Program-made: the position numbers and the translations under genes
Notes under the pieces: model-generated
What the model saw: only the letters and a program-made list of their open reading frames with translations
Database searches by the model: none
Told to the model about the DNA's origin: nothing
In this document: piece after piece, positions 35,590-45,300 of the stretch
Position numbering within the stretch: position 1 is the first letter of the stretch
Layout of the letters: each line of letters opens with the position of its first letter
From: Phycisphaerales bacterium
GTDB lineage: Bacteria > Planctomycetota > Phycisphaerae > Phycisphaerales > SM1A02
DNA: 64,000 bases
Assembly: GCA_022447205.1 (NCBI GenBank)
Contig: JAKVBQ010000003.1
Coordinates: 1 to 64,000, forward strand
Reading direction: 5' to 3'

Positions 35590-36057
35590 TGTCGTTTCAC
35601 CGACATGCGCGATCCGGGCATTGCATCGGAACCACATCGTGTTCCAACTCTCGGATAGATCGGAACCAACGGTCACCAACTTCGAACAGTTACCGGGACC
35701 TCGTCGGCAGCTCAATGACGCGCTGGAGCTTCGACAGTCGATCACCACCGGGCCTGGGGGCTCCGGAAATGCACTGATACACACAGACATGGACTCCACA
35801 ACGGAGCTGTCAGGCGACCTGATCTGCGGTGATTCCGTATTTGATCGCCTTGCCAGCTGGTATTCTCGGACTGTTCGAGTCCGAGTCGAGGGGATCGCAT
35901 GAAGCTGTTCCACCTGTATGCGGGTGATAACCGACTCTTGACGTTCTCCGAAGCAAGAACCTTCAGTCACCACGATTTGTTTCCGATTGTTGGGACGAGG
36001 AAACATAGGCAACCCATGACGAGCCGCATCGGAACTCGAACCAAAGGAGCCATCGGG
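35590..36057 (+). other. Intergenic region before the secreted beta-helix gene
   Basis: About 470 bases without a convincing gene. Short open frames here lack coding character. The stretch 35938-36010 is richer in A/T than the surroundings and contains TTGACG at 35938-35943 without a good -10 partner. A frame in phase with the next gene begins at an ATG at 35899 with GAGGGG upstream. It would add 53 residues that look nothing like a signal peptide, so I treat it as leader. Confidence 0.4.
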
Positions 36058-38826
36058 ATGAGACACATGACCCGACGGAGCAAGTTCACACTCATTGCCA
36101 GCGCAACAATCTTCGGGCTGGGCGCACCCTCCCTGGCCGTTGCGCCTGCACAAACAGTGACCCCCTCTCGGATCTCCGACAGGGCCGATGATTCAAGGCA
36201 CTCGGGCATCGTGCCCATTCGTGTCACGGCACGCATCAGTGATGACGAACTCGTTCCGACCCTGGCTGCAGCATCGACCCATGATGAGAGCATGACTTCC
36301 CGGAATGCCGTGCTTGCCCTCACCGTGCAGGGCGCACCGCTCTCCTTCGACGGCCTGACCAGGAAGCGTCAAGATGACCTTCGTTCCAGGTATGGCAAGG
36401 ATGCCGGACAGCGCTATGAGACGGGTTTCGCGCTCCGGTTGAAGAACATCGTTGATCGTATTCACGCGGATCATCCGACTTGCCGGGTCGGCGTCACCGG
36501 CATGCCCTTCAGCCCGACCACCAGGCAGGATTCCTCATTCAACACGAACTACGCGGCATTGATCGAGTCGGTCGATGTCTTCCTGCCACGCGCATCGGAT
36601 GTCAGGTCCGACGCCGCCATGCAGACCCTTTCGACGACGGCTGGCGGCCGTCAGATCGTCCCGATCACCGGGAACTCGCTGAACAGTCGCTCCGGCCGGA
36701 ACCGTGCCGATGCCCGCGATGCCAGGCAGGTCGAGGTTCGGGCTGATCGCGATTCCCGCGGTTCCAAGGCCTCCGGCCAGCGTGCGGAATCCCGCAGTGC
36801 TTCTGGTCGGAGATCCATCTCCCTTGCTGGAGGGGTTGGTTCCAGAGACCTCGGTACCACGAACGATTCCGATGAAATCAGTCTTTCGGAACGCCTGGAG
36901 AATCTCGACCAGGAGGAGGCCATGGCCGCAGTCATCGCCGCCTGGGGGTCCTGGGATTCAATCTGGGACCTGAATGGCGACGGCATCGTGGATGGAGCAG
37001 ACCTGACGCTGGTGCTGGGCTTCTACAGCGAAGGCGATGACAACGACGACAACGCCAACGATGGCGGCGGCAACGGTGACATTGATGGTGACGATGGCGG
37101 CGACAACGGCGACAACGGCGATAACGGTGGCGACGACGGTTCCGTGGACGGGATCCAGAATCTGATCTCTGGATCGGGTTTCAACGGCTCGACTCACCAG
37201 CCCGGCAACACCGGAAGTTCCGCCTCTCCAGGCTACGGAGCACAGGCCATCGCACGCTGGACCGAACTTCCCTACATCACCCGTGACCAGGACTTCTATG
37301 TGACGGTCAGTGCGTACCACATGACCGACATCGATCGCGTCGAGTTCATGCTCAACGGCGGTGATCCGGTCGTCTGCAGCGAGGTTCGACCTCATCCGGA
37401 TACCGGGTATGCCGAGTACATCGTGAACGTCGACGTCTCCGGACTTGCCGTGGGATTGCATGAGATCCGAGCGATCATCTACCCCAACCACGGCAAGCCT
37501 CGTGTTCTTCAGGGCCGCACCCCTGAAGGGGTCAGCGTTCACCAGATCAACAATGGCACCGAGAGCTTCTGGTTCAACTACGACCCGAATCCGACCACCG
37601 TTCATGTCGGACCGAACGGGCAGTACGACTCGATCTCCGATGCCATCAATGCCCTCGGCGAACAGCTCTATGGCGGTCGCATCTACCTGTCCGAAGGGAC
37701 CCACCATCTCTTTGATGACTACAACACCTCCTTCCGCAACACCGAGGAGGACAAGGTCCTCACGATTTCCTCGGCGCCGGGGCTGAGCACCAGCCATGTT
37801 TTCATCACCGGATATGCAGGAAATGGTGACGGCTATCTCCGCAACGGGTCGATTCATGTCCGCAATGTGAGCGCTCTTTCCCCGACGCTCGCATCCGGCC
37901 ATCATTCCCTCATCAAGGGTGGTGGTGCGAACCGACTCTTCATCGAGGGCGTGATGAACACCAGCCTCGATCCCGTCATGGGCTGGGGAGACCTCAGTGT
38001 CCAGAGGCTCGCCAATGCCATCGGCGAATGGGAGAAGGGTTGCTGGGTCCTTGGTTGTGATTTCATCAACGTCCCCAAGGGCATCAAGGGCATCATGCTC
38101 GCCAAGAACTGCACCTACACCCGCATGTCCGCCGATGCCTTCGGCTCGGGCCCTGGCGCAGCGATCAACTGCTGGCTCGACATGGGTGATCCCGCGAACG
38201 CGAATCACCAGCAGCATGCGGACATCTTCCAGCTCTCCGTCCTGAACTCGGTGCCGGTCATCGAGAACCGCATCTTCGCGGACATCACCTCGACGAACAG
38301 CTCGTTCCAGATCGGACACATCACCGGCAACAATGCGCTCAAGGATCTTGCATTCGTTCGCTGGACGGTCGATTCGATGTACGGCTCATCATCGATGAAC
38401 TTCTTCCGAGACATGGATCATGTCGTCGTGGATCAGTGCGTCTTCCGGAATTCCTCGATCTCCTGGAACTCCAGGATCACGCATGCCCTGGTTCGCGACA
38501 CCCTCATGAGGAAGTTCGCGTCTGGCGACAGCGATTTCGATGACATCTTCGTGCCTTCGAAGACCATCATCGACAATGTCCACTTCACGGGGCAATCGAA
38601 CCCCCCGTTCGCTGGAAGCACCGTTGGACCGGTCCATTTCGCAGCGCCCTCGCCTCCGCTCGGTGTTCCATCCAATGGGACCGACGGGTACATTCCGACC
38701 CATGTCATGACCGACGTGGAATTCGAGACCCAGTACATCGGCAATGCCGACTGCGAGAAGCGTGGCCAGATCAACGATCACTTCTACTACGACAAGTCAC
38801 TCCTGGACTTGAGGTGGTGGCGCTGA
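36058..38826 (+). CDS. Secreted dockerin-like / right-handed beta-helix protein
   Basis: The 922-residue protein starts at the ATG at 36058, which has AAAGGAG eight bases upstream, and has a signal peptide (FTLIASATIFGLGAPSLAVAP). An unrecognised N-terminal region (about 35-250) is followed by a dockerin-like calcium loop (DLNGDGIVDGADL, about 304-316). An Asp/Asn/Gly-rich linker (about 325-362) and a beta domain (about 375-510) come next. The last 400 residues open with HVGPNGQYDSISDAINAL, typical of pectate-lyase-like right-handed beta-helices acting on or binding polysaccharides. No catalytic residues could be assigned. The gene lies between PAPS synthesis and rhamnose genes and ends at a strong terminator. 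Confidence 0.7.
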   Translation: MRHMTRRSKFTLIASATIFGLGAPSLAVAPAQTVTPSRISDRADDSRHSGIVPIRVTARISDDELVPTLAAASTHDESMTSRNAVLALTVQGAPLSFDGLTRKRQDDLRSRYGKDAGQRYETGFALRLKNIVDRIHADHPTCRVGVTGMPFSPTTRQDSSFNTNYAALIESVDVFLPRASDVRSDAAMQTLSTTAGGRQIVPITGNSLNSRSGRNRADARDARQVEVRADRDSRGSKASGQRAESRSASGRRSISLAGGVGSRDLGTTNDSDEISLSERLENLDQEEAMAAVIAAWGSWDSIWDLNGDGIVDGADLTLVLGFYSEGDDNDDNANDGGGNGDIDGDDGGDNGDNGDNGGDDGSVDGIQNLISGSGFNGSTHQPGNTGSSASPGYGAQAIARWTELPYITRDQDFYVTVSAYHMTDIDRVEFMLNGGDPVVCSEVRPHPDTGYAEYIVNVDVSGLAVGLHEIRAIIYPNHGKPRVLQGRTPEGVSVHQINNGTESFWFNYDPNPTTVHVGPNGQYDSISDAINALGEQLYGGRIYLSEGTHHLFDDYNTSFRNTEEDKVLTISSAPGLSTSHVFITGYAGNGDGYLRNGSIHVRNVSALSPTLASGHHSLIKGGGANRLFIEGVMNTSLDPVMGWGDLSVQRLANAIGEWEKGCWVLGCDFINVPKGIKGIMLAKNCTYTRMSADAFGSGPGAAINCWLDMGDPANANHQQHADIFQLSVLNSVPVIENRIFADITSTNSSFQIGHITGNNALKDLAFVRWTVDSMYGSSSMNFFRDMDHVVVDQCVFRNSSISWNSRITHALVRDTLMRKFASGDSDFDDIFVPSKTIIDNVHFTGQSNPPFAGSTVGPVHFAAPSPPLGVPSNGTDGYIPTHVMTDVEFETQYIGNADCEKRGQINDHFYYDKSLLDLRWWR
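37099..37125 (+). repeat. Short tandem repeat in the Asp/Asn/Gly linker
   Basis: Three 9-base units, GGCGACAAC twice and GGCGATAAC once, encode Gly-Asp-Asn repeats. They sit inside a wider low-complexity stretch (about 37032-37140) of GAC, AAC and GGC codons. Such tracts can change length by slippage in steps that keep the frame. Confidence 0.7.
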
Positions 38827-38856
38827 TCCCGGACAGGTTTCGATGACGAAGATCCC

Positions 38857-38890
38857 AGGTGGAGACCCCCCGGTCTCCACCTTTCTTCTT
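38857..38890 (+). terminator. Intrinsic terminator after the beta-helix gene
   Basis: An 11-bp perfect stem (38857-38867 with 38872-38882, arms AGGTGGAGACC and GGTCTCCACCT) closes a CCCC loop and is followed by TTCTTCTT. It lies 30 bases after the stop at 38826. It could also stop the opposing rfbB transcript, whose stop is 23 bases beyond, although that side lacks a T run. Confidence 0.85.
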
Positions 38891-38912
38891 GCCCCTCGGC
38901 CCGGTTTCTCCG

Positions 38913-40019
38913 TCAACGGCTTTCGTAATTCGTCTCCAGCCAGTCACGGTATGAACCGTCCATGACCTTGCTCCACCATGGTTCGTTGGAGAGGTACCAG
39001 TCGACGGTCTTCCTGAACCCTGACTCGAAGTTCTCGGATGGTTCATAGCCCAGATCGTTTGATGCCTTGCCCGCATCGATCGCATAGCGCAGGTCGTGCC
39101 CCGGCCTGTCCGTCACGAAGGTGATCAGGCCCTCGATGGACTCCCCTCTCGAGGCCGGGCACTCCGGGAACCGAGCTCGAAGCGTCTCGTCCCCGACGAC
39201 CCGATCCTGGAGCATCGAGCAGAGCATCCGGACGATGTCGATGTTGGTGCGTTCATTGTTTCCACCGATGCAGTAGGTCTCCCCGGGAATGCCCTTCAGC
39301 AGGGCCAGCTCGATGCCGAGGCAATGATCATCGACGAAGAGCCAGTCCCTGATGTTCATGCCGTCCCCGTACACGGGAAGTGGCTTCCCGTGGAGGATGT
39401 TCAGGATCATCAGTGGGATCAGTTTCTCGGGGAACTGATATGGACCGTAGTTGTTCGAGCAGTTCGTCGTCGTGACCTCGAGTCCGAACGTGTGATGGTA
39501 GGCCCTGACCAGGTGATCCGAGGCAGCCTTGCTTGCCGAGTAGGGCGAGTTCGGTGCGTACCGGGTTCCTTCATGGAATGCGGGATCATCCGAGCCGAGC
39601 GAACCGTAGACCTCGTCCGTCGAGACATGGTGGAAACGATGTCTGCGCCAGGAACCATCCTGATCCTGCCATGCGGCCCTTGCCGCCTTCAGCAGGCTGT
39701 GAGTCCCCACCACGTTGGTGTCGATGAATTCGTCCGGACCCTCGATGGAGCGATCGACATGGCTTTCCGCCGCGAGGTGGACGATCGTGTCCAGGTCCCG
39801 GTCGCGCAGAAGTTCCTCGACGAGGGACGTGTTCCGGATGTCCCCGTGAACGAACTCGAGTCTCCCATCATCCATGACGGCATCGAGACTGTGTCGGTTG
39901 CCGGCATAGGTCAGGGAATCAAGAACGACGACACGATCGTCCTGGTGGCGGTCAAGCCACCAGCGAACGAGGTTGATTCCGATGAAACCGGCGCCGCCGG
40001 TGACGAGCAGATCAGGCAC
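38913..40019 (-). CDS. rfbB: dTDP-glucose 4,6-dehydratase
   Basis: RfbB converts dTDP-glucose to dTDP-4-keto-6-deoxyglucose, the second step to dTDP-rhamnose. The 368-residue protein begins with the NAD-binding LLVTGGAGFIGINLV, has the STDEVYGSLG catalytic segment and YSASKAASD (YxxxK), and the substrate-binding NNYGPYQFPEKLIP. The GTG at 40019 is the start because the Rossmann motif begins two residues later. It overlaps the end of rfbD by eight bases. The long upstream extension of the frame lies inside rfbD and is not coding. It is the last gene of the large minus-strand operon. Confidence 0.95.
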   Translation of the reverse strand: MPDLLVTGGAGFIGINLVRWWLDRHQDDRVVVLDSLTYAGNRHSLDAVMDDGRLEFVHGDIRNTSLVEELLRDRDLDTIVHLAAESHVDRSIEGPDEFIDTNVVGTHSLLKAARAAWQDQDGSWRRHRFHHVSTDEVYGSLGSDDPAFHEGTRYAPNSPYSASKAASDHLVRAYHHTFGLEVTTTNCSNNYGPYQFPEKLIPLMILNILHGKPLPVYGDGMNIRDWLFVDDHCLGIELALLKGIPGETYCIGGNNERTNIDIVRMLCSMLQDRVVGDETLRARFPECPASRGESIEGLITFVTDRPGHDLRYAIDAGKASNDLGYEPSENFESGFRKTVDWYLSNEPWWSKVMDGSYRDWLETNYESR

Positions 40020-40890
40020 TGTGCAGCTCCCACAACATTGTTGCGAGATTCTCACGCCAGTGCACGCATGGAATGCAATCGGTCCCAGCGAGGGCGGCCC
40101 TGGTCTGCGTGCAGTCAAGGACCGAGAACGCCGGACGGCGGGCGGGTGTCGGGAATTCAGAGCCTGGAACGGGCTCGACATCGGGCATCTTCTCGAGCAT
40201 GCCGATCTCGGATCCCATCGTCGCGATCGCGAGGGCGAAGTCATGCCAGCTCGCTTGCCCGTCATCGGTCCAGTGATGGACTCCCCGGAGCCCCCTCTCG
40301 AGCATGCACCACAAGGCAACACCGAGTGAGTTCGCCCAGGTCGGTGTCCCGACCTGATCATCGACGACCCGAACCGCTCCCCTTTCCCGCATCAGTTTCA
40401 GCATCGTCTTCACGAAGTTGGAACCATGAGCCCCGTAGAGCCAGGCCGTCCTGACGATGAGTGCATCGCCGCCAAGGATGTCATTGACGGCCAGTTCTCC
40501 TTCGAGCTTGGTCCGGCCATACACGGACAGCGGGTTCACGCGGTCCTCGGGCCTCCAGGCCACGGTGGAATCCCCATCGAACACGAAATCAGTCGAGATC
40601 TGGATGAAGCGTGCATCGATCTCCCCGCAGGTCCGCGCAAGATGTTCCGCACCGCACCGATTCACGGACCTGGCCGTGATTTCATCTGATTCCGCAGCGT
40701 CGACGGCCGTGTATGCCGCGGTGTTGATCACCGCATCCGGCTTGATCCTCTTCAGGGTCCCCTCGACCTTGCCGGCATCCGTCACGTCCAACGCCTCGAT
40801 CGGCATCGATTCAAGGGTGACATCGGCGGGGCAGGTCCTTTGGAGCTCGCATGCAAGCTGCCCCCCTCCGCCGGACACGAGCACCTTCAC
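40012..40890 (-). CDS. rfbD: dTDP-4-dehydrorhamnose reductase
   Basis: RfbD reduces dTDP-4-keto-rhamnose with NADPH to dTDP-L-rhamnose. The 292-residue protein has the nucleotide-binding start VLVSGGGGQLACELQ, the ISTDFVFDG segment, YGRTKLEGE (YxxxK) and the VRTAWLYG block. The start at 40890 overlaps the rfbC stop as ATGA, and its end overlaps rfbB by eight bases, so the four rhamnose genes are translated as a coupled unit. Confidence 0.95.
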   Translation of the reverse strand: MKVLVSGGGGQLACELQRTCPADVTLESMPIEALDVTDAGKVEGTLKRIKPDAVINTAAYTAVDAAESDEITARSVNRCGAEHLARTCGEIDARFIQISTDFVFDGDSTVAWRPEDRVNPLSVYGRTKLEGELAVNDILGGDALIVRTAWLYGAHGSNFVKTMLKLMRERGAVRVVDDQVGTPTWANSLGVALWCMLERGLRGVHHWTDDGQASWHDFALAIATMGSEIGMLEKMPDVEPVPGSEFPTPARRPAFSVLDCTQTRAALAGTDCIPCVHWRENLATMLWELHSA

Positions 40891-41435
40891 TCGAACACCT
40901 CTGCGTCCTTCAGCATCTTCGCCGCGGCGTCCTTGTTCGACAGCATCGGTTCATCCCGGCCGGTGAGGGGCCAGGCGATTCCGATCTCCGGATCATTCCA
41001 TCTGATGGACCTGTCGTTTCCCGGCATGTAGTACTCGGTGCACTTGTACTGGACATCAGCGGTCTCGGAAGTGACGTAGAAGCCGTGACCGAAGCCTGGA
41101 GGCACCCAGAAGATCCGGCGGTTCTCCTCGGAAAGCTCCACTCCGGTCCACTTCCCGAACGTTGGTGATTGTTTCCTCAGGTCGACCGCGATGTCGTACA
41201 CGGCTCCTCGGGTCACCCTGACCAGCTTTCCCTGCGGATGCACGACCTGGTAGTGGATGCCTCGGAGCACGCCTCGTGCGGATCGACTGTGGTTGTCCTG
41301 CACGAAGGGCATCGTGAGGCCGAGATCATCGAACGTCCGCTTGTTCCAGGTCTCCAGGAAGAACCCACGCTCGTCACCGTGGACCTCCGGTTCGAGAATG
41401 AAGCAGTCTGGGAGTTCTGTCTTGATCTTCTGCAC
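40887..41435 (-). CDS. rfbC: dTDP-4-dehydrorhamnose 3,5-epimerase
   Basis: RfbC epimerises C3 and C5 of the keto sugar. The 182-residue cupin protein has ERGFFLETWNKRTF, the catalytic histidine in LRGIHYQ, VYDIAVDLRKQSPTFGKW and PPGFGHGFYV, in the usual order and length. It lies 17 bases after rfbA and overlaps rfbD by four bases. Confidence 0.95.
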   Translation of the reverse strand: MQKIKTELPDCFILEPEVHGDERGFFLETWNKRTFDDLGLTMPFVQDNHSRSARGVLRGIHYQVVHPQGKLVRVTRGAVYDIAVDLRKQSPTFGKWTGVELSEENRRIFWVPPGFGHGFYVTSETADVQYKCTEYYMPGNDRSIRWNDPEIGIAWPLTGRDEPMLSNKDAAAKMLKDAEVFE

Positions 41436-41452
41436 GCTTCCACCGAATCCCG

Positions 41453-42340
41453 TCAGTCACCCGACTCCAGGAGATCGAGAAGATACTGCCCGTACCCGTT
41501 CTTCCCGAGTTCCTCGCCCATTCGCTGGAGTCGCTCATCGTCGATCCAGCCCTGTCTCCATGCGATCTCCTCGGGACAGGCGATGGAGAGGCCCTGTCTT
41601 TCCTCGATCGTCTGGACGAATTGAGCTGCCTGGAGGAGTGTCTCGAAGGTACCGGTGTCGAGCCACGCCGAGCCACGTCCAAGAAGCTCGACCTGGAGCT
41701 GCCCCATGCGGAGGTAGGCGTCGTTCACGCTCGTGATCTCGAGTTCTCCTCGATCCGACGGCTTGATCTCCCTTGCGATGTCGACCACCTGTTCGTCATA
41801 GAAATACAGGCCGGTGACCGCATGATTGGATCTGGGGTTCGCCGGCTTCTCCTCGATGCTTCGGGCCTTCATCTCGTCATCGAACTCGACGACACCGTAG
41901 TCCTGGGGATTCTTCACCCTGTAGGCGAACACCGTTGCCCCGGACTCGCGTTTCGTGATCACCTTCAGTCGCTTCTGCAGTTCCGTTCCGTGGAAGATGT
42001 TGTCACCGAGCACGAGTGCCGAGGGTGCGCCGCCAAGGAACTCCTCGCCGATGATGAAGGCCTGCGCCAGTCCGTCCGGACTCGGTTGCGTCGCCCAATG
42101 GATGTCGAGTCCCCAGGACTCGCCGGTGCCGAGAAGCTTCTGGAAGGCCCCCTGGTCCTGCGGTGTCGTGATGACGAGGATTTCGCGCATCCCTGCAAGC
42201 ATCAGGGTTGAAAGCGGGTAGTAGATCATCGGCTTGTCATAGACCGGCATCAGCTGCTTGCTGACACCACAGGTCAGCGGGTAGAGCCTGGTTCCCGAGC
42301 CCCCGGCAAGGATTATGCCTTTGCGGTCCTTCATGGTCAT
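41453..42340 (-). CDS. rfbA: Glucose-1-phosphate thymidylyltransferase
   Basis: RfbA makes dTDP-glucose from dTTP and glucose-1-phosphate and is usually feedback-inhibited by dTDP-rhamnose. The 295-residue protein has the nucleotidyltransferase signature [12 protein letters not shown], the [21 protein letters not shown] block, LGDNIFHG and [21 protein letters not shown] strong GGGAGG lies just before the ATG. It follows the TPR gene by 21 bases. Its intact signature contrasts with the two degenerate nucleotidyltransferase-like modules in the same operon. Confidence 0.96.
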   Translation of the reverse strand: MTMKDRKGIILAGGSGTRLYPLTCGVSKQLMPVYDKPMIYYPLSTLMLAGMREILVITTPQDQGAFQKLLGTGESWGLDIHWATQPSPDGLAQAFIIGEEFLGGAPSALVLGDNIFHGTELQKRLKVITKRESGATVFAYRVKNPQDYGVVEFDDEMKARSIEEKPANPRSNHAVTGLYFYDEQVVDIAREIKPSDRGELEITSVNDAYLRMGQLQVELLGRGSAWLDTGTFETLLQAAQFVQTIEERQGLSIACPEEIAWRQGWIDDERLQRMGEELGKNGYGQYLLDLLESGD

Positions 42341-42361
42341 GCCCTCCCTAGATCGGCCCGA

Positions 42362-45300
42362 TCAGTCGATTTCCTCGATCAAGACGCGCAGCTTCTCGAG
42401 TTCTTCCCTCTTGAATCGCCTGATCCTGGAGAGTTGCCTGCATTCCTCGGCGAGTGTTCGAGCCTCCTCGAGCATGCCGAGGTCCCTGAAGAGCTTGATC
42501 GTCCTGACCCGGAAATCAAGTCGGTTCGGCGCTCTCCGGATGACATCCTTCATCACGTCGAGTGCCTCGTTCTCCTCGCCCATCGCGACGAGAAGCGTCG
42601 CCCTGGTGTCCAGAAGTTCGGCGGTGATCCCACGCACCCGCATGTCGATCGCACGGTCAATCGCTTCCATGCCTCGGTCATGGTCGCCGTTCTCCATCGA
42701 GGCATGCTTGTAGGCGACGTTGTTCAGGGCGGTCAGGAGGATGAGCATGTCCTGCTGTACGACAGCTCTCGCTGCGGGATCGAGCGCATCCAGCGAATCG
42801 AACGATGCGACCTCCTCCGGGGAGTACTCGTCGATGAGTTCCTCGTAAAGGACGACGCATGCGGCATCCTCTCCGGAGTTTTCCGCAAGTCGTGCGCGCG
42901 CAAGCTTGATCGACCGAGCGTGATCCGGGAGCTCCTCGCCAAGCACCTCGATCATCCTGCGTGCGGTTTCTCGATCGCCTTCATCACCACTCTCTCCTGC
43001 GATGGCAATGGTCCTGTTGAGGATCTCGATCCGGCCTTCCGGAGTCTCCTCCAGGATCTCCGATATCTCCGTGAGGGCCGCCCTGGCATCGTCTGGCTGG
43101 AGTTCGTCGAGCAGCGAGAGCCACATCGTGACCAGCATCGGGTTCTCGTTCATCAGCTCCCGGAACAGTGACATGGCCTTGTCTGCGCGTCCCGTTCCAA
43201 GAAGGGCGTGCATGGTGAGCCTGCGCAGCATGTTCGGGACGGTGCTCCCGTTTCGTGCCGAGCCCTGCACGTTCAATGCGATGGATTCCTCGTCGCCGAG
43301 GATCGATTCGTATTCCAGGAGGCTTCCCGCGGCGTCGCTGTAGCGATCAAGCAACATGGCCACGTCCGCGATTCTGAGGTCATGCTGCAGCTTCCGTCCC
43401 TGCGGAGCCCTCGCCCTTGCTGCACGAGCGAACTTCAGGGCTGCCTCGAGGTCACCGGATGCGATGGCGGTCTCGAATGCCCAGAGGGGCGGCGTCACCT
43501 CGTTGGGAAGACGGTTCATGGCGGTCGAGGCGATGTCGATCGCCCGACCGTCATCGCCGACGGCATTGTGCATCGTCCAGGCGATGTGATAGCTGGCGAT
43601 GGCATTCGGACGTTTCTCGATGAGCTCGAGAGCACGCTCGAGGTCCTCGGGTCCCGAATCGAAGCGGCCCGTCACCGGATCCGATGCGTCCATCTTCAAG
43701 GACAGGACCTCTGCCAGGAGGGGGCTCTCTTCCTCGAGTCTCGGGAGCATTTCCCTGGCCTCGGGCCAGCTGCCGGGTTCGGAAACAAGCAGCGGCGCGA
43801 GTTGCCCGAGTGCGACACCATTGTCCGGTTCGATCTCGAGCGCCTGCCTGAACGCACTTCTCGCCCCTGCAAGGTCCATGTTCGCCGCCCTGATCCGTCC
43901 CGTGATCAGCCATGTGCTGACCTTGTCTGGATGTTCCGCCACAAGCACGTCACAGGCAGCCAGTGCGGATGCGACGTCGGATGCGGCGTTGTGCAGCTCG
44001 ACGACCAACGACAGCTTCTTGTGCTCGTCGATCTCTTCGGAATTCTCGACGATCGACAATGCTTCACCGATCCGACCGATCGTGGCAAGGAGGATGACCT
44101 TCCCATCGAATGCGAAACGATTGTCCGGTTCCGCATCCAGGATGAGTCCGTACTGCTCCAGGGATTCCTCGACCCTCCCCACTCGGGCGAGGAAAAGGGC
44201 AAGCGAGGTCCTGTCGAGGATCGAGCCTGATTCGTTCGCGATCGCGGTCAGTTCACCGATCGCCTTCTCGGAGTCCCCCTGTCCGACGTAGAGGGCGACA
44301 CGTGTCCTTGCCGCGGCACTGCCGGTGGCGACATCCTGGTACTTCTCGAGATACTGGATCGCCCGTTCACGATCACCGATCTGCTGGAGCATCTGGATCA
44401 GGATCGGATAGAGACTCGTCTGATTCGGCTGGGCATCGATCGCCTTCCTCATGTAGCTCGCGGAAGCGCTCAGGTCCGGAGACCTGCCGGACCGGAGCAT
44501 GTCGGACAGGAGAAGGAGTGCATCGACGGAACCCGGGGAAGCTTGTACGACCTCGTTCAATTCGACGATGGCATCGGCTCTTTCGGACTCGTCATCGATC
44601 GCCATGTTGATGACTCGTCTTGCATTCGCGAGACGATATGGGTTCGAATTCGAACCGAGCAGTCTCTCCACCTGCGCGAGGGCCTTCATGGCGAGTTCCG
44701 GTGATCGTTTCCATATATCGGGGTAGGAACAGACGATGCGTGCGGATGCGGCGTCATCCTCGAGGTCATCGAAGATTCTCCGGATCATCGGGAGAACTTC
44801 CTCGCTCGACGACCTTGCGAGGAATCCGAGGAGTCTTCGTTGGGAACGCCTGCGCTCGGCATCCGATGAGTGCTGCATGGAACCCAGGTCGCTGATGATC
44901 GCGATGGCGGCAGCTTCTTCTCCCGCGTAACGAGCACGTTCCGCAAGTGCGAATGTCGTGTCGAACGAGGATGCGCCCTTGTCCGATGCTCTTTGGAGCA
45001 GTCGATCTCCATTCGCCCCGCCGTTTCGTTCGTCGACTGCAAGGATCAGGAGAAGCTCCCTGCCCGTCACCGAATCGGAGTTGAGAGCCTCCTCGATCGC
45101 GTATTCGATGGTCTCACGGTCCCCTTCCAGGCCTGCTGCTTCCGCAAGGTAGACGAGGATTCGCGCCGATGATTCCGGGATCAGGTCCTTTGACCTCGTG
45201 TATGTGTCGAGAATCTTGTCGGTCACCTTCGAACCGTCATTGAATGAAGAGTCGACCATCCCTATATCGAGGCCGGTGCGCTTCATCGCTATCCATGCCT

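Noticed and set aside
35621-35902. A 93-codon frame in the gap before the beta-helix gene
   Set aside because: No ribosome binding site, no domain and no hydrophobic pattern; probably non-coding.
36958-38319. A 453-codon minus-strand frame opposite the beta-helix gene
   Set aside because: It is a shadow of the plus-strand gene, which has a signal peptide, a ribosome binding site and a terminator.
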